From contig LWTK01000045.1 of the NCBI GenBank assembly GCA_003326205.1, forward strand, positions 352-64,351: 64,000 nucleotides of DNA, in the 5' to 3' direction. The notes beneath the pieces are model-generated. The model did no database searches. It was not told where the DNA came from and saw only the letters and a list, made by a program, of their open reading frames with translations. The position numbers were made by a program, and so were the translations under genes. Each line of letters begins with the position of its first letter. Within the stretch, counting starts at the first letter, position 1. Below, piece by piece: positions 27,483 to 37,418 of this stretch. This stretch comes from Nostoc sp. ATCC 43529. Lineage in GTDB: Bacteria; Cyanobacteriota; Cyanobacteriia; Cyanobacteriales; Nostocaceae.

Positions 27483-28460
27483 GGACTTTTAATAGCACCA
27501 GAAAAGTTTGCTGTAGCCGTAACACCACATTTTGCATCACTGCTAGATCCAAAAGATCCGTTTTGTCCGCTGCGCTTACAAGTGATTCCACGGCAAGAAG
27601 AACTTATTGTCAGTAGCACAGACTTGGTAGATCCTTGTGGAGAAGATAGCGACACTCCAGTTCCAGGACTTGTACACCGCTACCCCGATCGCGTATTGCT
27701 ACTTGCTTTGGATAGTTGTGCGGCTTATTGTCGTTACTGTACTCGCTCTCGTTTGGTTAGCCAAGGCGAGATGCATCCAGTTACGCGGCGATTGGATGCG
27801 ATTATTGCTTATCTAGAAGAACACACCGAGGTGCGTGATGTCCTAATTTCCGGCGGCGATCCGTTGCTGATGTCTGATGAACCTTTAGATAATTTGCTGC
27901 GACGGCTGCGTGGCATTCCCCATCTGGAATTTATCCGCATTGGTTCCCGTGTGCCGAGTTTCTTACCACAACGAATTACCCCAGAATTAGTTGTTTTGCT
28001 ACGTAAGCATCGTGTGTGGCTGTCCTTGCATTTTTGTCATGTGCGAGAACTTACCCCTGAAGTCGCGCAAGCTTGCGATCGCCTAGCTGATGGTGGTATT
28101 CCTCTAGGCAGTCAAACTGTGCTACTAAAAGGTGTAAACGATTCCGAAGAAGCGCTAAAAAATCTATTTCACGGACTTCTCAAACTGCGGGTGCGACCTT
28201 ATTACCTTTATCAATGCGACCCAGTTGTTGGCACTGCACATTTGCGAACAAGCGTGCAAACTGGCATTGATTTAATCTCTAAATTGCGCGGTCATACAAC
28301 TGGGTACGCTGTACCAACTTATGTAATTGATGCCCCAGGCGGTGGTGGCAAAGTGCCAATTCAAGCGGAAACTTTAGTTGCTTATGAGAACGGTACAGCT
28401 ACAGTCCGAAATTGGGCAGGTAAGACCTATACTTATGCAGATCCAGTCGAGGCGATCTGA
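27483..28460 (+). pseudogene. KamA-family radical SAM aminomutase, 5'-truncated
   Basis: The gene encodes most of a lysine 2,3-aminomutase-like enzyme. The radical SAM cluster motif CAAYCRYC is intact (around residue 46 from the GTG at 27582), followed by VLISGGDPLLM and the PLP-lysine region near the C-terminus (VPTYVIDAPGGGGK). The first in-frame start codon is the GTG at 27582. Homology clearly continues upstream of it (VTPHFASLLDP ... CPLR) as far as about 27495 without a start codon, and then hits a stop at 27480. The usual N-terminal 60-90 residues are missing. I infer a truncated, probably dead gene. A 24-base repeat sits exactly at the truncation (27456-27479) and recurs near the truncated ATP-grasp gene. 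Confidence 0.75.
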
Positions 28461-28578
28461 TTTTGAATTTTGAAGTGGCATTACTCTAAGGGAGTTTGGA
28501 ATGGTGCGTTACTACTGAGATTTTTTCACCAAATCAAATATGATTTTTATAGAATAAATGTATTGGGTGTAAGAGCAG

Positions 28579-29088
28579 ATGACAGTTAATAATGGATTGA
28601 TTCTTACGCTTTTTATTTTGATTACAACAAGTCTAGCTCTTGGCTATGGTTTTGGTGTTAAAGCTCGACGTTTACCCTTCACAGCAGAAATTGGGTTTAG
28701 TGAGAAGCAATTGCAATTTCTGAGATGGTGGGTCAAGTTAGCCTTAGTAGCTGGAGTTTTGTTACCGATTTCATTGTTAGTTCTAGCTTGGAGGCAGCCT
28801 GAATCATGGGTATTCTGGGGGAGTTACCTATTGATAGTAGCCGTGCAACTCATCTGTGAACGTGTCTTTAGTCGCTGGCTGGTGCCAAGTATTGTTATAC
28901 CGATTGGTTTTTTCTACACAGCTTTTCGTTTATGGCAACTGCTGGATGGATTCACGCAATTAACATTTTCCTATTTAACATTGGTAGGTTTTGGCATTGT
29001 TGCGTTGTTTTGGGTTGCTAACTTAGTAATGTTGATGGTGATGGCCATTCCAACGGTCTTTGTAGGCTCGGAGTCAATTTCCCAATGA
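28579..29088 (+). CDS. Hypothetical integral membrane protein
   Basis: This 169-aa protein has about five hydrophobic helices (approximately 7-25, 50-68, 75-95, 102-122 and 133-160). The connecting loops are short and carry Arg residues (KARRLPF, RQPES, RVFSRW), which suggests a cytoplasmic side by the positive-inside rule. I do not recognise the family. It lies between two plus-strand genes with no close coupling. The start is an ATG preceded by a weak purine stretch. Confidence 0.75.
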   Translation: MTVNNGLILTLFILITTSLALGYGFGVKARRLPFTAEIGFSEKQLQFLRWWVKLALVAGVLLPISLLVLAWRQPESWVFWGSYLLIVAVQLICERVFSRWLVPSIVIPIGFFYTAFRLWQLLDGFTQLTFSYLTLVGFGIVALFWVANLVMLMVMAIPTVFVGSESISQ

Positions 29089-29500
29089 GAGGATGTTTTA
29101 AAAGTCCTTAGTGATGTAAGTAGCTCAACTTAAAAAAACGTAAGACGTAGATGTAAATAAATGTAGAGTGTGTTACAGAGTCCGGGTACGACACCCCAAT
29201 ACACTATATCAATTGACGCGCATTGCACTTTGCGATAACGCACCAACATATCTGGTGTCCTGCGACTAATTCTGACTTTCTCAAACTCCCAAATCCTTGC
29301 ATAGCCGTGCTGACGTACTCGGTTGCAGTCAGCGATCGCAGTTGATAAAACTACTGTATTCAGCAAGATTATGTTTATGAAAAAAGCATCAGGGCTACTT
29401 AAAAGCCTACACCGTAGTGCAAAGCAAGTCGGTGTAGGTAATTTACTAGTATTAGATTAATAGGTAGTTATAATCCAAATCATTACAGCACAAAAATAAC
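29089..29500. other. Intergenic region, no convincing gene
   Basis: A 412-base stretch has a minus-strand reading frame of 78 codons (29130-29366) that I could not relate to any family and that has no ribosome site. It could be decayed coding DNA. Nothing else is visible except a gcgatcgc octamer and the presumed promoter of the next kinase gene. Confidence 0.35.
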
Positions 29501-31867
29501 TTGGTGTGCTTTCGGCAAAAGAGCGTGGCAAGATCAGATAAAACGGAATTTCCCTCACACTTGGGAGTCAGGTTACCAAAAAAAAGTATAAATAATGACT
29601 TGAGTACTTTCGGCGGACGCACGCTGACTTTGAAGTGGCATCTTGTGTTACTCGTGGCAGGGGCTTTACTTCCAGTTGTCCTGTTTGCTGTTGCTGTTGT
29701 ACACAGACTCTCACTCAACGAGCGTGCGGCATCAGAACGCCGCTTGGTTCTAGCAGCACGCAATCTCACTCAAGATGTAGAGCGCGAAATCTCTACCACA
29801 ACCAGGACTCTCCAAGCACTGGCAACTTCTGAGCGCCTTGACCGAGGTGATTTCAAAGCCTTTTACAATGAGGCATGGCGCACAGTACAAACGCAACCGA
29901 CTTGGGTAAATGCGATCCTCTTAACGCCAGACGGACAACAAATCGTGAACACTAATTATCCCTTCGGTGTTTCACTACCAAAAGCCAATGAACCTGAAAG
30001 TCTACGACGTGTTGTCCAAACACATCAGCCGACAGTAGGCTATCTCGTCCCTGGAAGTTTGAAGCGGCAATTAGCATTCCCTGTCCGCGTTCCAGTAATG
30101 CGCTCAAACAAGCTACAGTATGTGCTGACTGCCGTTATCACTTCCCAAGGACTCGCTAGCGTTATCAAGACACAAACACCTGTTGATGGGGAGTGGACAC
30201 GTACTATTCTTGACGGACGTGGTGTCGTTGTAGCCCGGAGTCGCAATTCTCATCGCTTTGTGGGGAAGCCGGGTACTCCATCTTTTCTCAAACGAATTGC
30301 TCAGGCTACCGAGGGTGTCTACCAGGAAATTAATTTGGAGGGAGCGCCAGTCTACGTTGCGTTTAAGCGAGCCAATTTTTCTGACTGGACAACCGCTGTT
30401 GTCGTTCCTATTGAGGTCATTGACAGTCCGCCTCGCCAGGCTATGTGGCTTGTCGTTAGCTCTGGGTTGACGTTGCTGGTAATAAGTACTGTGGGCGCTG
30501 CGATCCTCTCGCACTGGATTTCTCAAAGCATCGCCTCGGCTGCTGACGCCGCAGAATCCCTCGCTAAAGGTGAATATCCGCGCATCAGTCCCTCACATAT
30601 TAAGGAAGTAGCCTTGTTAGGCGAAGCTTTAAAATTTTCGGCTGGTATTTTGCAAGAACGCCAGCAAGAGCGCGACGAACACTTAAGGCAGGTTGAAGCA
30701 GCGCGGACGCAAGCAGAGGTGGCTAACCGTCTCAAGGACGAGTTCTTAATTACCGTTTCCCACGAACTCAAAACCCCTCTCAACGGTATTTTAGGCTGGG
30801 CCCAGTTGTTGCGTGCTGGAAAGCTCAACCAAGAAAAGACACAGCAGGCGATCGCTACCATCGAGCGCAACGCTAAAGCCCAGGCACAACTGGTAAATGA
30901 CCTCCTCGATACATCGCGGATCGTAATTGGCAAACTCCGCCTGGAACCACAGCCGCTAAACTTAGCCACTTTAATTGTCAGTGCGATGGATTCGGTGCGC
31001 CACGCCGCCGAAGTTAAAGACATCGATTTACAGCTACAACTTGCTAATGTAGAACCTGTTTTAGGAGATCTAAATCGGCTTCAGCAGGTAGTATGGAACC
31101 TCCTCTCCAATGCTGTTAAATTTACGCCCCAGGGTGGGCGGGTTGAAGTGCAACTTCAGCAGGCTAACTCACTTGTCGAGGTGATAGTGCGGGACACTGG
31201 TGTGGGCATCAAAGCAGAATTCCTACCACACGTCTTTGAGCGCTTCCGCCAGGCCGATGGCTCAACTACAAGGGAATTTGGCGGCTTGGGGCTAGGTTTG
31301 GCCATCGTCCGTCACTTGGTCGAGCTTCACGGTGGCACAGTGCAGGCCTACAGTGAAGGTAAAGGCAAAGGGGCAACTTTTACTGTTAAACTTCCGGTGG
31401 CTGTTCGTCAGGAGAAGATTAGCGTTCTACCAAAGACACCTGTAGATAGTACCTCTTGGGCGATAAAAAACCTGTACCGACTTGAGGGGGTGCGAGTGCT
31501 TGTAGTTGACGATGAACCCGACGCTAGAGATATTGTTACAGCAGTACTCACGCAGCAGGGAGCAGAAGTATACGCCTGTACTTGTGCAGCAGAGGCATTA
31601 GAACAAGTGTTCACCTGGAAACCCACTGTCATCCTTTGCGACATCGGTATGCCACAAGAGGACGGCTACGATTTTATCCGAAAACTCAGAGAGTGGGAAA
31701 TTGAGGTAGGTGGTCAAATTCCCGCCGTAGCGGTCACAGCCTTTGCAGGGGAAGAAGATAGGCTCAAGGCGATCGCCTCTGGCTATCAAACACATTTTCC
31801 CAAACCCATTGAACCAACACACTTGGCTGCTGTTGTCGCCAGCCTAGTGGAGAAAATTCAGCCGTAA
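29501..31867 (+). CDS. Membrane hybrid histidine kinase with extracytoplasmic sensor and receiver
   Basis: This 788-aa receptor has a first membrane helix at about residues 47-65, an extracytoplasmic dCache/PDC-type sensor at 70-300, a second helix near 312-335, and a HAMP-like linker. A HisKA region follows with phosphoacceptor His421 in TVSHELKTPLNG, then HATPase with NLLSNAVKF and DTGVG and GLGLGLA, and a receiver with VDDEPDARD and phosphoacceptor Asp714 in ILCDIGMPQEDGY. The kinase-receiver half is closely similar in pattern to that of the 18779-22060 kinase, so the two are paralogues with different sensors. No ATG is available before the first helix. The frame opens with TTG at 29501 and GTG at 29504, so the exact start is uncertain. 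Confidence 0.92.
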   Translation: MVCFRQKSVARSDKTEFPSHLGVRLPKKSINNDLSTFGGRTLTLKWHLVLLVAGALLPVVLFAVAVVHRLSLNERAASERRLVLAARNLTQDVEREISTTTRTLQALATSERLDRGDFKAFYNEAWRTVQTQPTWVNAILLTPDGQQIVNTNYPFGVSLPKANEPESLRRVVQTHQPTVGYLVPGSLKRQLAFPVRVPVMRSNKLQYVLTAVITSQGLASVIKTQTPVDGEWTRTILDGRGVVVARSRNSHRFVGKPGTPSFLKRIAQATEGVYQEINLEGAPVYVAFKRANFSDWTTAVVVPIEVIDSPPRQAMWLVVSSGLTLLVISTVGAAILSHWISQSIASAADAAESLAKGEYPRISPSHIKEVALLGEALKFSAGILQERQQERDEHLRQVEAARTQAEVANRLKDEFLITVSHELKTPLNGILGWAQLLRAGKLNQEKTQQAIATIERNAKAQAQLVNDLLDTSRIVIGKLRLEPQPLNLATLIVSAMDSVRHAAEVKDIDLQLQLANVEPVLGDLNRLQQVVWNLLSNAVKFTPQGGRVEVQLQQANSLVEVIVRDTGVGIKAEFLPHVFERFRQADGSTTREFGGLGLGLAIVRHLVELHGGTVQAYSEGKGKGATFTVKLPVAVRQEKISVLPKTPVDSTSWAIKNLYRLEGVRVLVVDDEPDARDIVTAVLTQQGAEVYACTCAAEALEQVFTWKPTVILCDIGMPQEDGYDFIRKLREWEIEVGGQIPAVAVTAFAGEEDRLKAIASGYQTHFPKPIEPTHLAAVVASLVEKIQP

Positions 31868-32017
31868 ACAGTAACTTTGCACACTCTTCAAACTTACGCA
31901 CTGAAGCCAGCAGGGCAGCAGGGGAGGCAGGGGAGGCAGGGGAGCAGAGGGGAAAGAATTTGTATCAGAATTTTAGTGAAATGGTGTAAGACACACAAGG
32001 TTAATTTTTGCTCTTCG

Positions 32018-32201
32018 ATGCAACAAAGGTGCAAGGCAATGCAACAAAGGTGCAAGGCGATGCAACAAAGGTGCAAGGCAATGCAACAAAGGTGCAAGGC
32101 GATGCAACAAAGGTGCAAGGCGATGCAACAAAGGTGCAAGGCGATGCAACAAAGGTGCAAGGCGATGCAACAAAGGTGCAAGGCGATGCAACAAAGGTGC
32201 A
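32018..32201. repeat. Nine-copy 21-bp tandem repeat
   Basis: The unit atgcaacaaaggtgcaaggc plus one base (a or g) is repeated eight times in full, with a ninth copy diverging after 16 bases. Copies differ almost only at the twenty-first base. The unit is a multiple of three, so all frames read as heptapeptide repeats, but no frame has a plausible gene context. It is better read as a minisatellite. Confidence 0.9.
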
Positions 32202-32230
32202 CGTTAAGAGACTTGTGTGTACACCGTAGC

Positions 32231-32266
32231 CTTAAAAAGGGGGAACCTATAAGCCCCCTTTTTAAG
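32231..32266. repeat. 13-bp perfect hairpin of A/G-rich repeat
   Basis: Bases 32231-32243 and 32254-32266 are perfect reverse complements with a ten-base loop. Downstream (about 32312-32400) lies a second palindromic cluster rich in cgctgcgcg and cgcgcagcg, a repeat type widespread in Nostoc genomes. There is no gene between 31868 and 32520. Confidence 0.65.
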
Positions 32267-32520
32267 GGGGTTGGGGGATCTGAGTGCTTAAGTCCTGACT
32301 CTACGAACCCTTGGCGTTCTTCTCTACGAGACGCTGCGCGTACCCTTCGGGAAGCAAGCTACGCGTTCGCGCAGCGTGTCGCAGACAAGCGTTCCGTAGG
32401 AAAGGCGTCTTGGCGGTTCGATAATTCATCGATCGCTTATTGAACTAAAATTCCGCCAATTAATACATCGGTAGATTACAGTTAACAACGAAAGCTTATT
32501 CACTGGAAGTTATACATTGA

Positions 32521-33102
32521 ATGGGAATATTTATTGGTCTTTGTTATGACCTAAAAGCACACTACCTTAAAGCTGGTTTTAGTGCTGATGAAGTGATGGA
32601 ATTTGACGATGAAGAAACTATCATTGGGCTAGAAAATGCACTATTTGAGTTAGGTCATCAAGTTGAACGTATTGGAAATGGTAGAGAACTTGCTCTTAGG
32701 TTAGCAAAAGGCGATCGCTGGAATCTGGTTTTTAATATTGCTGAGGGTTTGAAAGGTCGTTCTCGCGAAGCACAAGTTCCAGCAGTCTGTGAATTATTCG
32801 CTCAACCTTACACCTTTTCCGATCCCCTTACCTGCGCCCTCACCTTAGATAAGGCACTAGCTAAAAGGATAATACGCGATCGCGGTTTGCCCACAGCCTC
32901 CTTTGAAGTAGTGAATTCCACCGCCCAAGCACAAGCTGTATCCTTACCTTTGCCATTGTTCCTCAAGCCTCTCGCTGAGGGAAGTTCTAAAGGAATAACC
33001 GGGCGTTCGTTTGTTAAAGAACGCGAACAACTAGTAACTACCTACGAATTATTACGCAAACAATTCCAGCAGCCCCTTTGTATCTCGTGCTACGCATCTT
33101 GA
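32521..33102 (+). pseudogene. D-alanine-D-alanine ligase-like ATP-grasp protein, 3'-truncated
   Basis: The frame of 193 codons starts like a full ligase-type protein (MGIFIGLCYDLK) and continues into the N-terminal fold (NLVFNIAEGLKGRSREAQVP, PYTFSDPLTCALTLDKALAK). It then enters the ATP-grasp domain, whose glycine loop is visible (KPLAEGSSKGI). It stops soon after, at CISCYAS. The rest of the ATP-grasp domain, about 140 residues with the metal-binding Glu/Asn residues, is absent. Family members are around 330-350 aa. I conclude the gene is broken at about 33080. In related cyanobacteria a KamA-like gene and a ligase-like gene are often neighbours (recall). Here both are truncated and separated by about 4 kb. 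Confidence 0.75.
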
Positions 33103-33386
33103 TACAATTCTTTTTTTTTAACTGGGCTTTAAACCCATAACTAAAGTTTTTATTAATACTTCTTTCCTTCTGCCCTCTGCCCTCTGCCTTTCTTGTAAGG
33201 GTTTTGGGAGCATATAAACAGAATTAATTACATACACTATTTGTCTGTTCCCTGTTCCCTAATGAAGAACCATAAAGATACATTAAATAAAATTGCCAAA
33301 TCAGATAATTTATACTTACGTCGATAGCGGCGCAATTAGAGAAATTGTACGATCGACTCAAACAGTATTTAGGGGAGAGGGGTGAG

Positions 33387-35201
33387 ATGAGCGAGCGCAA
33401 AATTGGCCGCCAAAAAACAGCTACATCAACTTCTACAAATCCGTCGCTTGTCTCACCAAGTATTCCAACATTGGCTAACCCAACGCGGGGTTTTGGCTCG
33501 CAAATAAACACTGCTCCCTCAGAAAAAGTAAATGAGGTAGTAACCGACTCGCAACAGACAGAATCTGCGGACGAACAATTATTAGAAGCAGAATCTAGCA
33601 AACAAAAGCTCCCTAGTCATGACATTAGTCGCATATCGCTGCGATCGCAAACACGATTCAGCCAAGGCGCGAACAATACCCCAGAGAATGCAGTCGTCCA
33701 AGGCTATGGCATGGAAGATACATCCTACGGAGTAGAAGTTGCATCTCCTAGCGGCGGACAACATCTACCAGAGCCTGTACAACAAAAGATGCAGATGTCT
33801 TTAGGCACGGATTTTTCAGATGTCCGAATTCATACCGATGGACAGGCAGAAAAACTTGGGTCTCAGGCTTTTGCCTCTGGTAATAATTTACATTTTGCTC
33901 AAGGCAAGTACGACCCTAAGAGCGAATCTGGTCAAGCTTTAATTGGACATGAATTAACCCATGTAGTTCAACAGCGCCAAGGGCGAGTCAATGCACCAAA
34001 TCAGTCTGGAGTAGGAAACGCCACAGTTGTGCAAGACGAGGCTTTGGAAGCAGAAGCAGATAGACTGGGCGATCGCGCAGCAGGTAATTCTGATGTAGAC
34101 AAAGAGCAATCTATTCAACCCAAGAAACAAGGAGGAACTGTCAGCAACTCAATCCAGCAAAAGCCGATTGTACAAAATGTTCCACTTATCGGTGGTGTAG
34201 TTGCTTGGGGTTCGACTTTGACATCACAAGCAGCCGCAGAAGCAGCAACGGTAGCAGCAGCAGTGGTTCAAGCTGGTCAAGCTGCTGCACAGGCTGGAGG
34301 TGCTATCGCTCCCGGACAAAGCGGCGTGCAAAGCGTTCAGCTAGATAACGGATATATGTCACCTGTAGATAAACAAAAACTACAGTTGATTGTCCAGTAT
34401 AGAATCATTAACGCCTATGTCGAACAGTGGAAACGACAGCATCCTGATGTACCTCTAGCCCCACCAACTTCAGGAACCACCCCAGCACCAGCCCCAACAG
34501 CTCCAGGAACTACCCCAGCCCCAACGCCAGCCCCACCAACTTCAGGAACTACCCCAGCCCCAGCAACACCAGCTACTCCAACACCAGCCCCAGCAACACC
34601 AGCGACCCCAGCACCAGCCCCAGCCCCAGCAACTCCAGAAACATCGCCTAATGCCCCTGGTGGCACCCTAGATGCAGCGATTTTGGATGCCGTGAAAGCA
34701 AAAGTTCAGTTAGAGATTGAAACACTATTCAATACAAACCAAAAAACACAAACTACAGTAGAGTTTATCTGGTCAGACAGTGGAGATCACACCGCAGATT
34801 TAGTTGGTACAGTTGGAGCAGTTGAGTTTACCAATATGAGAGGAACTTTTATCAAAGAAACTCTGCAATTGAGTGCTAATGCGGCTCAAATTCCCAACTT
34901 AGCTCCGCCAAACATGGGTCAAGAAATGGATGTGAGACAATTTAGAGGCGGAAGTATGCGTAAGGGTTCTTCAATGTCCATTGGCTACGGTGATTCGCTA
35001 TCTATCAATTTGACAGGTAGCGGCCCGACAATAGACCATGCGGGGAACGACGGGCATGGAATACACATTTACAGCACAGACTGGAATTGGGATGACAATA
35101 CAACACAAGGCGATTTTCCTTTGAAAATTCTGTCAGATGGAACACCTGTTTTTGACTTCCCAAAATGGAGAGGTACACCGGATGATTTTTCTTACCTCTA
35201 G
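33387..35201 (+). CDS. Putative eCIS cargo 1: leader plus DUF4157 domain plus unknown C-terminal domain
   Basis: This 604-aa protein has at residues 18-34 the leader box SIPTLANPTRGFGSQ and near residue 75 the HDISRISLR box, both shared with the other four cargo-like proteins. A DUF4157 domain follows (about 130-205; FSDVRIHTDGQAEKLGSQAF then HELTHVVQQ with an HExxH zinc site at 188-192). Next are a Gln/Ala-rich stretch, a Pro/Ala/Thr-rich linker (about 357-420), and a C-terminal domain of about 160 residues (440-604) that I do not recognise. DUF4157 proteins are well-known companions of eCIS. An upstream TTG would add 14 residues. The ATG at 33387 was chosen because an ideal ggggagaggggtgag site precedes it and its MSERKIG resembles the starts of the paralogues. 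Confidence 0.9.
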   Translation: MSERKIGRQKTATSTSTNPSLVSPSIPTLANPTRGFGSQINTAPSEKVNEVVTDSQQTESADEQLLEAESSKQKLPSHDISRISLRSQTRFSQGANNTPENAVVQGYGMEDTSYGVEVASPSGGQHLPEPVQQKMQMSLGTDFSDVRIHTDGQAEKLGSQAFASGNNLHFAQGKYDPKSESGQALIGHELTHVVQQRQGRVNAPNQSGVGNATVVQDEALEAEADRLGDRAAGNSDVDKEQSIQPKKQGGTVSNSIQQKPIVQNVPLIGGVVAWGSTLTSQAAAEAATVAAAVVQAGQAAAQAGGAIAPGQSGVQSVQLDNGYMSPVDKQKLQLIVQYRIINAYVEQWKRQHPDVPLAPPTSGTTPAPAPTAPGTTPAPTPAPPTSGTTPAPATPATPTPAPATPATPAPAPAPATPETSPNAPGGTLDAAILDAVKAKVQLEIETLFNTNQKTQTTVEFIWSDSGDHTADLVGTVGAVEFTNMRGTFIKETLQLSANAAQIPNLAPPNMGQEMDVRQFRGGSMRKGSSMSIGYGDSLSINLTGSGPTIDHAGNDGHGIHIYSTDWNWDDNTTQGDFPLKILSDGTPVFDFPKWRGTPDDFSYL

Positions 35202-35408
35202 GCTAGATTTCCCTGCCAAAAAATCTCCTCAAGGACTTGGTTTGTTAGCTGGAATTCGGTTGAGTAAAAATTCGACACTTAACATTCTGTATAACTACAG
35301 TAGATAGATCTCAAATCATTAAGCTGATGGCGATCGCAACAAAACAAGTTGTTATGATGTGTCTAAAATAATATGCCCTAGCTCAGGTATTAATGGAGGA
35401 AGGGTAAG

Positions 35409-37418
35409 ATGAGCGATGTTTATCGACAAGGCGCTAAGCGGCTAGGCACGCTGCAACACAAAAAATCAACCGCATCACATTCAACGAATTCTTCCCTTGC
35501 CGAGCCAAATATTCCCACCCTGGCGAACCCAATACGCAGCTTTGGTTCGCAAATAAATACTGCGCCCGAAAAACTAATTGAGCGATCGGCTGATTTTGAA
35601 CAAGCCGAACCAGAACCAGACCAATTATTGCAAGCTAAACCAGAAGCCGTCAAACAATCGCCCCTGACTCACGACATTAGTCGAATATCCTTGCATCGCC
35701 CACAGGCAAAACTCACCGTTGGCGAACCAGATGACCAATACGAGCAACAAGCTAATAGAGTTGCCGACCGGGTTATGCGGATGGTTATACCTGAGCCAAA
35801 GAGCGATCGGGGTGGCATTGGTTTACAGGATACACACACTCAAGAGGAAGTGCAAACCAAGCCTTTAGCAGCTGCCATAACTCCTCTACTGCAACGGGAG
35901 GCAATGGAAGAAGAAGAAGAAGAAGAAGAGGAATTGCAAACTAAACCTCTAACATCTATCCAAAGGAAAACTTCACAACAAGAAGCATCGCCACAACTCG
36001 CCACGGATGAAGGCTTCCAAGTTGAAGAAGACTTTGAAAGTCGGCTAAATAGTAGTGAAAGTGGAGGTAGTCCTTTATCGAATGAGGTGCGCTCCTTTAT
36101 GGAACCCCGCTTTGGCACTGATTTTAGTCAAGTGCGGGTACATACAGGCAGCCAAGCAATTCAGATGAATCGGGATTTGAATGCCCAAGCATTTACCTAC
36201 AAGCAAAACATTTTCTTTGGTGCAGGTAAGTCACCAGGTAATGATGCCTTAACTGCTCATGAATTGACTCATGTGGTACAGCAAACAGGTGCAGCCCAGA
36301 GAAAATTAATTCAACGGGCAATTAACCCCACATACAACGTTACTAACGGCTTGTTTAAAGTGAATGCCACAACAGGTGGATCGAACTTACCCATCACCAT
36401 TGGGTTTGAACCCTCAGTTACCGCCCCCTACTCCAACCAAATTGGACTGATTCAGATTGTGCGTCTGACAGATGCAGCAGGCGCAAATATCGAACCTCAG
36501 TCTTTACCTGCTGCTCGTGGTGCTAGTCTACGTACCACCGCTGATGCCACCACGGGAGTTGAGGGCGGATATTTCACAGATGTACTGCACAACGACGCAC
36601 CTGCCCACGGTGGTACAGGAACCGATGCCCCAGGCGGAAGTGGTTTGCCTGCCCAGTACCCCTTTGGCAACGGCCCAGCCCAACCTAATCCTGCCACTCC
36701 TGGACTTTCGCGACCCTCTTCCAGTGGCGCAGGCGGAGCCATTATCGGTTACAAACGCTCCAATGACCCCAGCGATATCAAAGCGGCAGAACTAACTGAT
36801 GCACCTGGATACCCGACAGTCAACCCAGCTAACGCCGATCTTAACTTTGACTTCGAGACAGTAGCCAAGGGCGAAGACACCATGACGACTTATGGTTCCC
36901 TTCATTGGAACTTCCAGATCCGGTCTGGGGTGGTTCAAAATGAAAATGCATCAGTACAGGAAGGACAATCAGCCACTTTTGATGCGGCTTTGGAGAAACA
37001 TCGAGATTTCTACGTTCACGAGCCAGTCATTTTTTACTTTGACTTCGACAGCGATGTACTGAGTGCCACCGAAACAGCCAAGATTGATACATTCTTGGAT
37101 TATCTGGGGCGATTCCCTAATGTCCAAGTCACTCCTGAAGGCTTCGCTGACAGGCGTGGTGGTGCTTCTCAGCACAACTTAGATTTATCTTTACGCAGAG
37201 CCAACGCAGTTGGAGATGCCCTACGTGCTAAAGGTGTACCTGAAGCTCAGATTAGTCCTGTAACTATCGGCTCTGGAGCAACTGAAGACTTCACTCCTGA
37301 TGCCACTACTAACCAAGATACAGAAGCAAATCGTCGGGGCAATCGTCGGGTAGTTTTGAGCTTTAAGCATGAGCCAGCAGCAGCGCCAGCCGCAGGAGGA
37401 GGAGGGGCGACACCGTGA
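35409..37418 (+). CDS. Putative eCIS cargo 2: leader, DUF4157 and OmpA peptidoglycan-binding domain
   Basis: This 669-aa protein has a leader box IPTLANPIRSFGSQ near residue 35 and an HDISRISLHRPQAKLTV box near 94. A DUF4157-type preface follows (DDQYEQQANRVADRVM), then two acidic LQTKPL repeats with a run of nine Glu around residue 170. The DUF4157 core (FGTDFSQVRVHTGSQA) ends in HELTHVVQQ at 284-292. The central domain (about 300-530) is unknown. Residues about 537-650 form an OmpA C-terminal domain (EPVIFYFDFDSDVLS, DRRGGASQHNLDLSLRRANAV, ANRRGNRRVVL), which binds peptidoglycan. The tail is Ala/Gly-rich. It overlaps the start of the HEAT gene by four bases. The OmpA part suggests action at, or anchoring to, a cell wall. 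Confidence 0.92.
   Translation: MSDVYRQGAKRLGTLQHKKSTASHSTNSSLAEPNIPTLANPIRSFGSQINTAPEKLIERSADFEQAEPEPDQLLQAKPEAVKQSPLTHDISRISLHRPQAKLTVGEPDDQYEQQANRVADRVMRMVIPEPKSDRGGIGLQDTHTQEEVQTKPLAAAITPLLQREAMEEEEEEEEELQTKPLTSIQRKTSQQEASPQLATDEGFQVEEDFESRLNSSESGGSPLSNEVRSFMEPRFGTDFSQVRVHTGSQAIQMNRDLNAQAFTYKQNIFFGAGKSPGNDALTAHELTHVVQQTGAAQRKLIQRAINPTYNVTNGLFKVNATTGGSNLPITIGFEPSVTAPYSNQIGLIQIVRLTDAAGANIEPQSLPAARGASLRTTADATTGVEGGYFTDVLHNDAPAHGGTGTDAPGGSGLPAQYPFGNGPAQPNPATPGLSRPSSSGAGGAIIGYKRSNDPSDIKAAELTDAPGYPTVNPANADLNFDFETVAKGEDTMTTYGSLHWNFQIRSGVVQNENASVQEGQSATFDAALEKHRDFYVHEPVIFYFDFDSDVLSATETAKIDTFLDYLGRFPNVQVTPEGFADRRGGASQHNLDLSLRRANAVGDALRAKGVPEAQISPVTIGSGATEDFTPDATTNQDTEANRRGNRRVVLSFKHEPAAAPAAGGGGATP

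Noticed and set aside
29130..29366. Minus-strand 78-codon frame
   Set aside because: No ribosome site, no recognisable domain and no conserved context; kept only as a possible decayed gene in the intergenic entry.
32018..32201. Possible CRISPR array
   Set aside because: The 21-bp units are directly joined with no spacers, and no cas genes are nearby; it is a simple tandem repeat.
31877..32443. Plus-strand frame of 188 codons with MQQRCKA repeats
   Set aside because: The frame exists only because the repeat unit is divisible by three; it runs into palindromic intergenic repeats and has no ribosome site or family.
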